DNA of 64,000 nt from Rhizomys pruinosus. Lineage: Eukaryota; Chordata; Mammalia; Rodentia; Spalacidae. Positions within the stretch are counted from its first letter, which is position 1; every line of letters starts with the position of its first letter. The stretch is taken from positions 1,075,538 through 1,139,537 of the forward strand of contig VZQC01005595.1 of assembly GCA_009823505.1 (NCBI GenBank), read 5' to 3'. Below the pieces are notes generated by a model. It was not told where the DNA came from. It was given only the letters and a program-made list of their open reading frames with translations, and did no database searches. Position numbers and translations under genes: made by a program. Positions 34,481 through 45,284 of the stretch are shown in pieces.

Positions 34481-34622
34481 GGTCTTTTTGAGACGGTCTC
34501 CCTGTAGCCCCGGCTGTCCTGGAACTCACTCTGTAGACCAGGCTGGCCTTGAACTCACAAAGATCCGCCTGCCTCTGCCTCCTGAGTGCTAGGATCAAAG
34601 GCGTGTGCCACCACACCAGGCT
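34452..34622 (-). mobile_element. B1 SINE with target-site duplication
   Basis: Poly(T), then the antisense B1 body (GAGACGGTCTCCCTGTAGCC, AGACCAGGCTGGCCTTGAAC, CTGAGTGCTAGGATCAAAGG). Flanked by CCTGGAACACA at 34,441-34,451 and 34,623-34,633. The CTACAGGGAGACC tail motif is the form seen in the other B1 copies here. Confidence 0.97.
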
Positions 34623-35034
34623 CCTGGAACACATTTTATGCTGATCCTTGGGAAGTACTACCGAGAAGATTCCCTCACTGATGCTTTGCTTTTATTTATC
34701 ATGGCTCTTTTTTCAACTCCAGGTAAGCAGTAGCCAATATCCCAATAAAGCAATAATTTAATTTCCACAAATTCTCAACTCAAATTTATCACAGGAATGA
34801 CAGAGATGATGAGTTTGCTTCTTTGGGAAAATTCAGATGTCCAGCCTTCATCATCTGTATTTCTTTCAGTGTTATCTTCCATGCGGTTACAGAGCAGCTT
34901 ATTTGGTTTTGTGCACTTACTGGCTTTTGCAGAATAACGTTCCAAAGGCTTTTACAATTCTCTCCAAAACCAATAAAGTCATGTTAAGAACAGCAATGCC
35001 CCACTTCACTTTGTACAAACTTCTAAATTTACTT

Positions 35035-35400
35035 TTTGTTACTGTGATAAAAACACAGACCAGCATTAAGTCCAGGCAGAAAGGGTTTATTTCCATGTAT
35101 AGGATATAGTACATCATCATAAGAACCCAGGACAGTAGCTCAAGATGCGCAGCTGAAGGCATGAACTAGAGTAGAAAACACGGAGGAAGGCTCCCTGTTG
35201 GCTTGCTTCCTGGCTTGCTCTGTGACCTTTGTCATACAGCAAAAGGATGTCACCAACCTAAGTCCCTACTACATCAAATAATAGTCAAGAAAATGCTCAA
35301 AGGATGTACTGATGGGCCAGGCTGATAGAGGAAATTCATCAGTAGATATTTATTTTGCCAGATATGTCTAGATTTCCTCAAGTTGTAAAAAAGTAACCAG
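35035..35400. repeat. Rodent interspersed repeat fragment, same type as at 32.7 kb
   Basis: TTGTTACTGTGATAAAAACAC, AAGGGTTTATTT, TTGGCTTGCTTCC, AGAAAATGC and a TCCTCAAGTTG end occur in the order of a common mouse-like rodent repeat. Name uncertain. Confidence 0.5.
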
Positions 35401-35429
35401 GATACCCATGTTTCACTTTTCATTGCTTT

Positions 35430-36195
35430 TTTTTTTTTGTCTTATGTGAGATGCTGATAGAATTGAGAAGAGTATGCATCCTGTCGCCTTCAAATGTAAG
35501 AAGAATAGACTTTATTCTATTATCCTAAATCACTGGGTTGGCCATGTGGTTTTCATTTTAATTCTTTCAGTATTACTTACTGTATTACTTGATTTTCCAA
35601 AAGTGATCTTTGTATTTCAGGTATAAGTCCAGTTTCTTCATGACATATTATTCCTTTTATGTGTTGTTAGATTCCTTTTCATGATCTTAAGCATTGCATA
35701 TCTATACTAATACACAATTAGTGTAGATATTACTAATATTTAATACTAATCTATAATTATATTTTCCTTAATTATTTGTTTAAAATTTTACTGCAATATT
35801 GGAGATTTTTTCTAAAAGATTTTCTGTTGGATTAATATTATTATTTATTATATAATTTATCAGAATATAACATATTTATTAAATATAGTAAAGTTTATTA
35901 GAATGAATTGGTGAGTTCATTCAGATCTGGCAATTTATTAGCGGGATGTTTTTAACTTTTGCATTTAGTTCCTTGAATTTTTGATTTTTTTATTATTTCT
36001 TATTTTAATTTTGGTATTTAATTCTTTTTTCAAAGGATGTACCTATGGCATATTATCAAATGGGAAAAATTATTCAGAATATCTCATTTTTATGTCTTTA
36101 GTACTTATAGAATATTATATTGTTTCTTTATTTCTGGCTTTCTAATATTTTATGTATTTCTGTTTTCCCTTTTTCTTCTTTCTTACTTTCATTTT
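35430..36195 (-). mobile_element. Old L1 ORF2 fragment, antisense
   Basis: T-rich sequence with the antisense ORF2 pattern around ATCACTGGGTTGGCCATGTGG, TTCTGTTGGATTAATATT, TTCATTCAGATCTGGCAAT and TTAACTTTTGCATTTAG. All frames are dead. Supported by pattern only. Confidence 0.6.
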
Positions 36196-36330
36196 AGTTT
36201 TTGACAGTGTGTCTCTCTATAGGAATTGTTATGTAGATCAGGTTAGCATTGATATAAAAGAGATCTGCTTGCCTCTGCTTCTTGAGTGATGGGATTAAAG
36301 GCTCAAAGATGTGAACTTTGCTCATAAGTC
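36196..36330 (-). mobile_element. Old B1 SINE, antisense
   Basis: GACAGTGTGTCTCTCTATAGG, GATCTGCTTGCCTCTGCTTC and GAGTGATGGGATTAAAGGC identify a diverged B1 without a clear target duplication. Confidence 0.8.
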
Positions 36331-36339
36331 AAACATGTT

Positions 36340-38970
36340 TTTCTTTTAGGGCTGTGACAGGCAAAGATTTGTAGAAACAGGTGACATTTGCTTTTTCATT
36401 ATTTGCAGTTGCTACTAATATCCCTTCTAAGATTAAGAACTTCAAGTTTGTCAGATTTCTGTATTATGGTTTACTCAATCTAGAATCATTCATGTCATCT
36501 GAGTGCTAATAAGCCTGCAATGTGCTACTTATGATGACAATGTACCTAATAAGCACAAATCCTTCCACTTGCCACCATGCCCCACATCAGGAATGAGTGA
36601 TGCAGAAACCCACAATTAGAAAAATAACAGGATATGATGTTCAGAATTTAATATGAGCTTGGTTACAAAGTGTCCTAATTAAACTAGTGTGCTTCTAATT
36701 AACTTTGAACTTATTGTTGCCATAGGAAATAGGGAGGCAAGAGTAAAGCAGTGAAGGGTTAAATTGCTTTGGCAGGATTTAGTAATTATAGATATTGATT
36801 ACTTTAAAACATCATTGAGCTGACAGGATAAGAAAAGCCCACTTGTCTCATGTTTGGGCCTTTATTTCTCACAAGATGGATGAGTTAATAAACAGGGAGC
36901 AAGCACTCCCATAAATTCAGCATCTGTAATATTTGTCACCTTCGGAATTACTTGGATGAGAGCAACATCCTTTATGTGAATTCACAGGAGAGGATGAGCA
37001 GTCTTTCCCTTAGAATCTGTGTTGTACAGAGTGATTAATGCTGTGTTGATGTTTAAAGAGGCAGTGTCATTAGACTAAAATGGAACAAGAAAGAGGCATG
37101 TTTCCAGTACGGTGCATACTGAACATGTTAAGTGTCTCAGTACTGGTTTTCTTTCTGTTCAGAAGCACACATTTGCAACATGTGCATAGAAGCAACATTT
37201 AAAAGAGGAAGAGAGTGAACTGTGTGACACACACAAACAGAACTTTTTAAAAGTAGAAATCTCAGTTAATTTTTTCCTAATTAAAAATAGAATGTTGGGC
37301 ATCTGTTATAAAAGTCCATGCACTCAAAATTCCTTGCTTAAAAGGAGAAAACTGAAACTTGAAGAAAGAATATTGGCTGTTGCTGGTCTAGAAGTATACT
37401 GAAATCCAGATCCTGACTAAAGACAATGGTGCTTGCTTAGTAAACAACCAAAAATTGATTAGCATATTATTCTTGTCAAGTTCAAACTTGTAAGTCTCTA
37501 AACATGAGTTAATCTGGATTATGTGTTTTATTGTCAGTAAATATCAATGTTTCTTCAAATTTTGGATTATAAGTGGCCATGTGTAGATACAGATAGGAGT
37601 GAAGGTTCAGCTTCTAAAACTTGATTAGGATTAGTGGAAATCTTTATGCAAACTTTAAACAAATATTTATTCTTTATTTGACTCTACTCCTTTTTAATAA
37701 TGAAAGAGGCAAAACTTCTAACCTAAAATTATGTCTTACCAAGAATCAACAAGAAAAACAAAATTTCTGTTCTCCAGCATCTCATGTACTTTAGCTTCGT
37801 CTTGCTCAGCTGATATTGGGAGCAGATTTTTTAATCTCAAGCTGGACCCATATGTAAAAGGATTTCTGAGATTGCCGAATATTGTTTTATCATTCTATTT
37901 GACCATTCATTGGAAAAATCTATTCAGCAATTAGTAACCACAATGAAAAATATGTCATCATTAGCAGAATGAGATGCTTGGGATGCTGGAAATATTAAAT
38001 TGCATGAATTTCATAAAATTTATATTTCACTATGTTGTGATTTGGAGTTCTGGTATGCATTTTTTATGATGTCATAGGTTAAAACCTTCACCTTATGATT
38101 TTTTTTTTCAGCTTATGATTTCTTTTTTCTCTTTATTAGGCTGGAAGATGTCATGTTTTCCTTTAAGGAAGTATTTGAAGGCTCCTGCTTGGCAAGCCCA
38201 AACAATCATCAATCCTGCCCTTGTGCTCCACACTGGGGGGTCTTTCCTTCCCATAATCACCAAATGAAGTTCAGTAAGCACCTCATCTTGTTTTGATCTT
38301 CCTATACTGGCCTCCATGATACATACAGCCTGGGTAGTCCAACGATGGCAGTCTATACTCTGAAGAGGCTGAAAATCTTAGTATGCATTTTTAAATGAGA
38401 TTCCTAAATTGTATCCATGTTGATTTACTAACTATAAAATTAAAATTCAACTGATCCATATTTGTCATAAATTAAATTGAATTTTAGTTATTTGAATATC
38501 TCATCAATATAAATAAGATAACAAAAATTTATTTAAAATTAAATATTTTTTAACCACAAGCATGCTTTTTTTATTTCCTTTGGGTTATGCAAATACAGTA
38601 AAAGAATGTGAGGAAGGGTGTGAGACATACCTTCCAGTTTCTTCCAAATACCTGATGTTTCCTGAGCTTTCAAGCAACCCACTGAGGAAATAAAGAGCAG
38701 GAGATAGGAACAGGGGATTTCCTTCCTTAGCAATCAAAGAGGTGTGAAGTATGATAAGTGTTTAAATTTAGTTTTATTTTTCCTGGCTATCTTTGTTAAT
38801 CAGAAAAGAAAACAAAAACTAAGAAATCCAATTTTAAAGCTAAGAAGTATTCACAAGATCAAAAAGACAGAAACATTTTTTATTGATAACATAGATGTGA
38901 TAGATATGCCCATTTGAAATACCTATCAGAATGATTTCCAAAACTTTATACTCCAGCTTATGTATAAAGA
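36340..38970. other. No gene; longest repeat-poor stretch in the window
   Basis: I recognise no interspersed repeat here, and frames are at most 69 codons. 36,600-37,060 is compositionally mixed, with paired TAATTA motifs (36,677 and 36,698 approximately). It is a candidate for single-copy, possibly conserved non-coding DNA. Confidence 0.45.
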
Positions 38971-38979
38971 AAATACTCT

Positions 38980-39099
38980 GGAGTCAGGCATGGTGGCACA
39001 CAGCTTTAATCCTAGCACTTGGGAGGAAGAGGCAGGCAGATCTCTGTGAGTTCAAGGCCAGCCTGGTGTACTGCTTACAGGGAGACCCTGTCTCGAANA
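38980..39099 (+). mobile_element. B1 SINE with target-site duplication
   Basis: GCATGGTGGCACACAGC, CCTAGCACTTGGGAGGAAG and GAGACCCTGTCTCGAA. Flanked by AAAATACTCT (38,970-38,979 and 39,100-39,109). An ambiguous base N lies at 39,098 in the short A tail. Confidence 0.95.
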
Positions 39100-39109
39100 A
39101 AAATACTCT

Positions 39110-39429
39110 CAGTACTCTCAGTAATAAGCCATGTTCTGAAGAATATTACTTTTCTGCTGAATATCAGCACCGTAGTCTATAGACCATTTAGCTGTGAAAA
39201 AGGGCATGGTTTGATAAACAAGAAAGAATATTGGTTGACTGAAGTAAATTCGCTCCGGGTAAATGAAAAGAAAAAAACAGAAAGAGTACTTTTGTTACAA
39301 TTGCTTCTCGTGTACACGGGAAATTTTATTCTCCCACTGAAAGACCTCTTCCTACCAGGACATCACATTCTGTCAGTAATGCACTTGCCTCCTAGTCTTT
39401 ATATGAGAAGGAAATTTTATTTTATTTTT
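39110..39429. other. No gene; unassigned
   Basis: A frame of about 149 codons crosses this region (39,019-39,468). It starts in the B1, runs through the N and ends in an L1 3' UTR, so it is fortuitous. Confidence 0.6.
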
Positions 39430-39795
39430 AAGTTAATTTTTACTGGACACATTTTATACATTTCTTAATCAAATTTACACTCATTCCCCCATCCATGCCC
39501 ACCCATCACGCCCTCTGCCCCCTGCCAGAGCTCATGGATTCTGTCATACATGTTAAGTCCTGTCTTGTATCTTTTTCCCAGTTTACTGTTTTGGTCAGTT
39601 CTTTGAATAGGTTTTTCTCTCTCTGTTTTTGTTCCCTTTAATTTTATATTATTCCAAAATATGCATATATACACTCCACACATAAGTCAAAATTACAAAA
39701 TCTGAAAATAAACTATAGGTTAATTTCAAAACACATTTAGGGATTCACATTTTAACAGTAAAGTTTCACGCAGGTAAAAAGAAGTATAACTTTAC
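39430..39795 (-). mobile_element. L1 3' UTR, antisense
   Basis: GCCCCCTGCCAGAGCTCATGG, TTACTGTTTTGGTCAGTTC, TTCCAAAATATGCATATAT and AACTATAGGTTAATTTC correspond to the L1 3' UTR at 7.6-7.95 kb in the same orientation. Confidence 0.85.
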
Positions 39796-40301
39796 ATTAT
39801 TTTTTTTAGAATATGAACACATATCTTCCACCCATTTATGGTAATTACAATGTGTGAATACGAGAATGAAATTTTAAATTGAGTTTATATCAATATGCAG
39901 TCTTTGTGAAGCCAATGAATGAAGGCTGTCCTATCAACCCTGCAGCCTAAGCAAGAACATTCTACAATCCCATTCTTCCAGTTTCTGGACCAAAGTAAAC
40001 TTTGCAAGACACTATATAGTGCTAGAAGAATGACATTTACCCAATGATAGGGAATTACACACAGGCACATTTGACCTTGCTGTGAAGAAAGGGTATCTAA
40101 CTAGCTGGAGAGAACTCAGAGCAAGAAGAGTGCCTCGGAAAGATATTTGTCTTTCTGAAATATTTATCTGCCAGTGGCCACGTGGTAAATATGCTTTTTT
40201 TCTTTTTGTTTCATTTATAAGAAAAGGTCTTTAAATGTCCATAGTTGTATACATACATCCTCACTTTTCACATATTAGTTCTATGTATGCTATATATTAA
40301 G

Positions 40302-40470
40302 GTTTTTTTTTTTTTTTTATTTTTTGGCCTTTTTTGAGACAGGGTTTCCCTGTCGCTGCAGCTATCCTGGAACCCATCATGTAGAATGGGTTGATTGAGG
40401 CCATCCTCAATCTCACAAACATCCTGCCTCTGCCTGCCCAAGTGCTAGGATTAAAGGCATGTGCCACCAT

Positions 40471-40510
<40 letters not shown>
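40302..40510 (-). mobile_element. B1 SINE, antisense, with a second poly(T) run
   Basis: Poly(T) at 40,303-40,325, then GAGACAGGGTTTCCCTGTCG, CTCTGCCTGCCCAAGTGC and GGCATGTGCCACCATTC. A further T run of about 36 bases follows at 40,475-40,510. The second run is on the wrong side for this B1, so it may be the tail of another lost insertion. Confidence 0.88.
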
Positions 40511-40514
<4 letters not shown>

Positions 40515-41189
40515 ATATATATATATAAGAAAAAAAATAAAATATATACGCATGAAACCCAGGCATTGTCATGTTATTTGCAGCTTATTTTTTTCTCTTT
40601 TATATATTAAATAAACCAATTGGTATTAAAATTTGTGTCCATCTGTAATATGTAAATTATCTGATGCCACAGCCTTGAGAAATAATATTCTGGTTTGGGA
40701 CATATGACCATGTAGCTCCCTTCTACCTCAGGATTTCATGTTTTCTGCAATTTTCATTTCATATGCATTTTATTTAAGCATTTTATGTATTCTTATTTTC
40801 ATATTTATGAGCATAATTATGTGTGGCATATGTGATGCTGGTGATTAATTTTTAGGTCTGAATATGTTTGCCATTGTATCAGTGTTTGGTAATAAAAATA
40901 TATCTATTTCCCCTTATATAAACTGATATAAAACTGCTTGGCAGCACTTCACTGCCTCATAAATTAAGCCCACTGGGCATTTGTGCTTGGAGCAATGTCT
41001 TCATGGAGTAAGATATATTGTTATAAGTTTGAATACATTAGAAATAAATTTTACTTTTTTATTTAGTAATTTTTTCCCACCACCAGTTTCACAACTTCCT
41101 TAATGCTCACAGAATCTTTAGAAACTAGCTTCCCCTTACCCCTTCAACTCCATCAACTTTCCTTATTTCCATCTTGAAAACTCACAGGC
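40511..41189. other. No gene; unassigned AT-rich DNA
   Basis: A short (AT)n patch at 40,513-40,526, otherwise no recognisable element or coding frame. Confidence 0.5.
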
Positions 41190-41554
41190 TTTTTTTTTTT
41201 TTAGATAGTTTTTTAATTGAATGCTTTGTGCATTTCATACATTTTTTCCAATTCAGTTCAGGCTTATTTCCCTTTCCCTCCCCCCCCACCCCCACCCCAT
41301 CCCAGATCATGCATTCTGCCATAACTGTCCTGCATCTTTCTCTCAGTTTTTTTTTTCATTTTTAGCTATAAGTGATAATCCATGAGTACAAGCATCCTTC
41401 ATGCAAAACCTATCTGCAGGCTGTTGTGCCCAAACACCTACAGCCCCACCATCCAGTGGGGGGTGACAGGTTGTTTGTTCAATCAAGTTGATCAAATGAG
41501 TGTCCAGACTACATTGCTGTAGTTTCACCATTCACCCCAATCGCAGCCCTTAGG
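41190..41554 (-). mobile_element. Chimeric repeat: L1 3' tail joined to ERV-like internal fragment (copy C)
   Basis: On the minus strand the order is ERV-like sequence matching about 3,655-3,835 (41,366-41,554), then L1 3'-tail sequence (AAAGATGCAGGACAG, GGCAGAATGCATGATC, a G-rich run, GAAATGCACAAAGC), then oligo(A) at 41,190-41,202. The same join occurs at 57.15-57.57 kb. A truncated B1 abuts the ERV end. Confidence 0.75.
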
Positions 41555-41640
41555 GTCTCCCTGTAGCCCCAGCTATCCTGGAACTCACTCTGTAGACCAG
41601 GATGGCCTTGAACTCACAAAGATCTGCCTGCCTCTGCCTA
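41555..41640 (-). mobile_element. B1 fragment fused to the chimeric repeat
   Basis: CTCCCTGTAGCCCCAGC to GATCTGCCTGCCTCTGCCT is the central B1. Both B1 ends are missing, and it joins the ERV-like fragment directly without an A tail. Confidence 0.88.
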
Positions 41641-41989
41641 GTTCTTCTTGATCTTCACATTTTTTCTTAATCTCCACATTTCTCACTGTCTTCCACTCCT
41701 TTTTAATACAACTTCTGTTCATCTCTTGTCTTCTAAGAATTCTTCTCAGATTATGCCTTGTGCTTTACCAAATTTGGTTCTACTTCTATTTGTAACTATT
41801 ATTCATTGTACATTATCCTGTGTCACTGAATGGTTCATTGATTTTATTATGATTTATAATTTTATGTGCATAACACATGTACAGATTCCACATCACCATC
41901 ACAATTCAGATGCTAATATTGTAAGTTCAGAGAAGTACTTTCTTTATTGTTTAATAATCACATTTGAGCTTCCAGTCCACTAACTTCTG

Positions 41990-43077
41990 ACCTCTCCCTT
42001 ACCACTGCAATTTCATCTATTTGAGAAAGTTATCTGAGTGGAATCAGTGTGCAATCTTTTGAGTCTGACTGCCTTCCTTAAGAACAAAGCCTGTCAAAAT
42101 CATCTCTATTCTTGTATGCATCATTGGCTCATTATGTTTTTTAGTGTTCTGTAGTATTTCATAGAATGCAGAGACATGATTTGTGTTTCCATCTCACTGA
42201 AAGATGATATGTTTGTTTCCAAGTCTCAAAATTAATAGTAAAGTTGCTATAAGAATTATGTGCAGGGTTTTTTTTTTAATTTTTTTTTATGAATTTTATT
42301 TATTTATGTATGTGTAGGAATGTACTGCCTGCATGCAAGTTTGTGCACCTGTGCCGTGCAATGCCGCGGAGGTCAGAAGAGGGCGTCGGATTCCCCTGGA
42401 ACTGGAGTTCTCCTGGAACTGGAGTTCTCCTGGAAATGGAGTTTCAGACGGCTCTCGGCCGCCATGTGGGGGCTGGGGATCGAACCCGGGTCCTCTGCAA
42501 GAGCGGTCGGTGCTCTTAACCGCTAGGCCATCTCTCCAGCCCCATGTGCAGGGTTTTGTGTGCCTATACGTGTAATATTCAGGTGTGGTATTTGGAGTAA
42601 TTTTAAAATAAATATTTATTTAACATAGTAGATACTTCCAAATGACTTTCTAGAGTAGTAAATTCATTTACATTTCATCCCATCTTTTTCACCCTCCAAC
42701 AGATAGTAGGGATTCTAATGCTTGCAACCTATCTACCATTTGCATTGTCTGGATTTTTATTTTAATCATTCTGAAAGTTGTACTACTGAAATTTTGTTTT
42801 TAATGTTCCTGATAGTCAATTATCCCAAACAATTTTTATTGGCTTATCTGATATCCACATATTGTATCTGATGAAATAGTTGTTAGAGATTTTTGTCCTT
42901 TTGAAATACAGTTATTTACATCTTACCATTGTTATTGGGAAATTTATGATATATTTAGTATATGTCTCTTGATGTATACGCACTTTAAAATATTTTTCTC
43001 TTATTCATGTTTTTATTCTTTTAATCATTTACCCAATGGAACAAAGTTCTGAGTATTCTGAAAACTTTTCACTTAGG
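41990..43077 (-). mobile_element. Ancient L1 3' region, antisense
   Basis: Antisense old-L1 style text: AGTATTTCATAGAATGCAGAG, GTTTGTTTCCAAGTC, TTGCTATAAGAATTATGTG, CTGGATTTTTATTTTAATC and a TATCTGATATCC stretch. It is very diverged and split by the B2 at 42,272. Confidence 0.6.
42272..42543 (-). mobile_element. B2 SINE, well preserved, with three internal minisatellite units
   Basis: Poly(T), then the body with GGTTCGATCCC (minus-strand B box) and a TAGCGGTTAAGAGC A-box region intact. Flanked by ATGTGCAGGGTTTT (42,258 and 42,544). The unit CTGGAACTGGAGTTCTC appears three times at about 42,397-42,442, more than in any other copy here. CpGs are still frequent, so it is a young insertion. Confidence 0.97.
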
Positions 43078-43460
43078 ATGAACTTTGCAGGTAAATGGAT
43101 GGAACTAGAAGCCATTATGCAAAGTGAAGTAACATGGTCCCAGAAAAACAAATGACAAATGGTATCCCTCATTTGTGGATGCTAGCACCAAATCCCTAGT
43201 TGTAAGGTAAATTGAGCAACGTTAAAATTAGATTTCTTTTTATATGAAAGCAACTGTGATGTTATAAAGTGAATTCCTTAATAGGCTCTAGAATTAACCT
43301 TTGTAATTTTGGTATATGGTTGGAGGGTATGTATGAGTGCTTTAGGGTAATGTAAAATAAAAGGGGAAAAATATAAATTCCTAAACATAATTTGGAATTA
43401 GCACACAGTTTAGTTTCAGACGTCATAATTTTGGTATATGTGATATATATATGTTATATA

Positions 43461-43564
43461 TATCACATATATATATGTATATATATATTATATATATGAT
43501 ATAATATATATATATCACATATATATATGTATATATATATTATATATATGATATAATATATATA
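43461..43564 (+). repeat. 52-bp AT-rich unit, tandemly duplicated
   Basis: The block beginning TATCACATATATATATGTAT at 43,461 recurs at 43,513 with the same TATATGATATAATATA continuation. Confidence 0.9.
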
Positions 43565-43567
43565 TAT

Positions 43568-43677
43568 ATTTGTACTGTTCCAAAATATCCATATATATAT
43601 ATTTTTTTGGTATATGTGATATATATATATATATCTCTATATATATATATATATGGATATTTTGGAACAGTACAAAT
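43568..43677. repeat. Inverted repeat, 35-bp arms, about 40-bp spacer
   Basis: Left arm 43,568-43,602 contains TGTACTGTTCCAAAATATCC. Right arm 43,643-43,677 is its reverse complement, within an L1 3' UTR. Only one arm is expected in a normal L1. Confidence 0.9.
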
Positions 43678-43922
43678 TGGAGGGAACAACAACAAAAGGA
43701 CTGGGATAAAGAACTGACTGAAACAGTAAACTTCTACCCAAAACAATAAACCTCTGCATAGAAAAATATTCAAAAGACTGAGAAAAAGATGCAAGATATG
43801 TAAGGCAGAATGAATGATCTCAGGTGTGGTGGTGGGCATGGAAAGGGGGAATGAGTCTAATTTGGACTGAGAAATGTTGTAAGATATGCACAAAACTTCA
43901 GTAAAAATATTCTTTTAAAAAA

Positions 43923-44639
43923 GAGGACACAAAGACAGGTAGGAGAAACAACATAGGAGACACACTTCCCCCATTTCTGTTTTTGTAGAAATAAGGTGCA
44001 TTTTAAACAGTAATGGACACAATATGGATATAATAACTTAAGTGTATTTTTATTCATAAGACATTTTGTGTTCTGTGGGACTTTGCATCTTTCAAAGTCT
44101 CAGTATGGGTTATTCTAGCATTCTGACTTATATTGTGCTCTACTATGATCTCTAAGTGCATGGTGTAAAGTGTGGTAGATACTAAACCATATTAACCCAA
44201 CTCTTCAATAATCTTAGTAATGTATAATGATATGAATATTGGTATAATGGTAGCATGCATTACCATGGTGCACACATGTTTTTTCTAGTTTTTTTTTAAT
44301 TTGTGTGAAGTTACATTGAGTTTATTTTTAAAGAGATTTGTCCTGTGCTCAGCCCTTCTATTTTTTTTTTCTTAAAATTGTCTCCTTTTTTTTAACATTA
44401 TTACTTCCATTCTTGATTCACTGTGATCTAAATTACTTTAAAGTATTTTCCTGAAAATCTCTATGGGTGTTCAAAAATGTAGTGAAAGATACACATATCT
44501 TTCATAGCACTCTCCTACAAACTCATCTTTTAGTCATAAAATTGCTGTCATACTTCTTGCAGAAACTCTTGAAAACCATTGGTCTGATTCTGTCTATAAC
44601 TTTGCCTTTTCTAGAAGGTCATATTCAAAGAATTACATA
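43923..44639. other. No gene; unassigned AT-rich DNA
   Basis: No coding frame or recognised repeat other than short T runs. Confidence 0.5.
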
Positions 44640-45022
44640 GTGTGAAATGTTTAAAACTGTCCCTATTACTTACCAGTGTTCCCTTAAGATTAACCTGCTA
44701 CTGTTCAGTTGGATAAATCATTCCTTTATTGCTAAATATTTCACTATATATACATGCTGTGTTTCCATAATCCTTAAAGTCATGGAAGAATATCTCATTT
44801 GCTTATACACTATGTTTTTCTGTTTTTGTGAAACAATATGTTGAGTAAATACCTATGGAGAACAATTGCTGAACCAGGTGCTATGATTAACCCTGTAAGA
44901 AACTTAAACCTCCCCTTTAAAGATTTTCCAATTCTATTTCGGCTATCAAAGAGTGAGGTGTTTTATTGTATTCCATTTCTGATAACTTGGTTGCTTTTGA
45001 TTTGAGTATTGTGGGGCACTGA
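44640..45022 (-). mobile_element. Ancient L1 3' region, antisense (tentative)
   Basis: Text such as GATAAATCATTCCTTTATTGC, GAGTAAATACCTATGGAG, CAATTGCTGAACCAGGTG and CCTGTAAGAAACTTAAACC follows the order of an antisense ancestral L1 ORF2 end. Highly diverged. Confidence 0.5.
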
Positions 45023-45039
45023 GGAAGTATCCCATTTAA

Positions 45040-45284
45040 ATTTTTTTTTAATTTTATTTATTTCTGTATGTGTATCAATGTACTGTCTGCATGCAGGTCT
45101 GTGCACCCGTGTCGTGCAATGCCGCGGAGGTCAGAAGAGGGTCTCGGATTCCCCTGGAATTGGAGTTCTCCTGGAATTGGAGTTTCAGACGATTCTCTGC
45201 CGCCATGTGGGTGCTGGGGATTGAACCCGGGTCCTCTGCAAGAGCAGTCGGCGCTCTTAACTGCTAGGCCATCTCTCCAGCCCC
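45040..45284 (-). mobile_element. B2 SINE with 17-bp target-site duplication
   Basis: Flanked by GGAAGTATCCCATTTAA (45,023-45,039; 45,285-45,301). Contains two internal minisatellite units. B box GGGTTCAATCCCC on the minus strand. Confidence 0.97.

Larger units (their letters stand above)
43078..43922 (+). mobile_element. L1 3' end with palindromic AT expansion in the 3' UTR
   Basis: It starts in the last ORF2 codons (sequence for FAGKWMELEAIMQSEV at about 43,083). The 3' UTR follows (TAATTTTGGTATATGG, AGACTGAGAAAAAGATGCAA) and ends with CATGCACAAAACTTCAG-like sequence and an A-rich tail. About 240 bp of AT-rich repeats and inverted sequence interrupt it. Confidence 0.87.

Noticed and set aside
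39019..39468. 149-codon plus-strand frame
   Set aside because: Begins in a B1, crosses an N and ends in an L1 3' UTR; composite of unrelated repeats.
43440..43690. CRISPR-like or satellite array
   Set aside because: Only two tandem AT-rich units and one inverted repeat within an L1 3' UTR; the genome is mammalian and there are no spacers.
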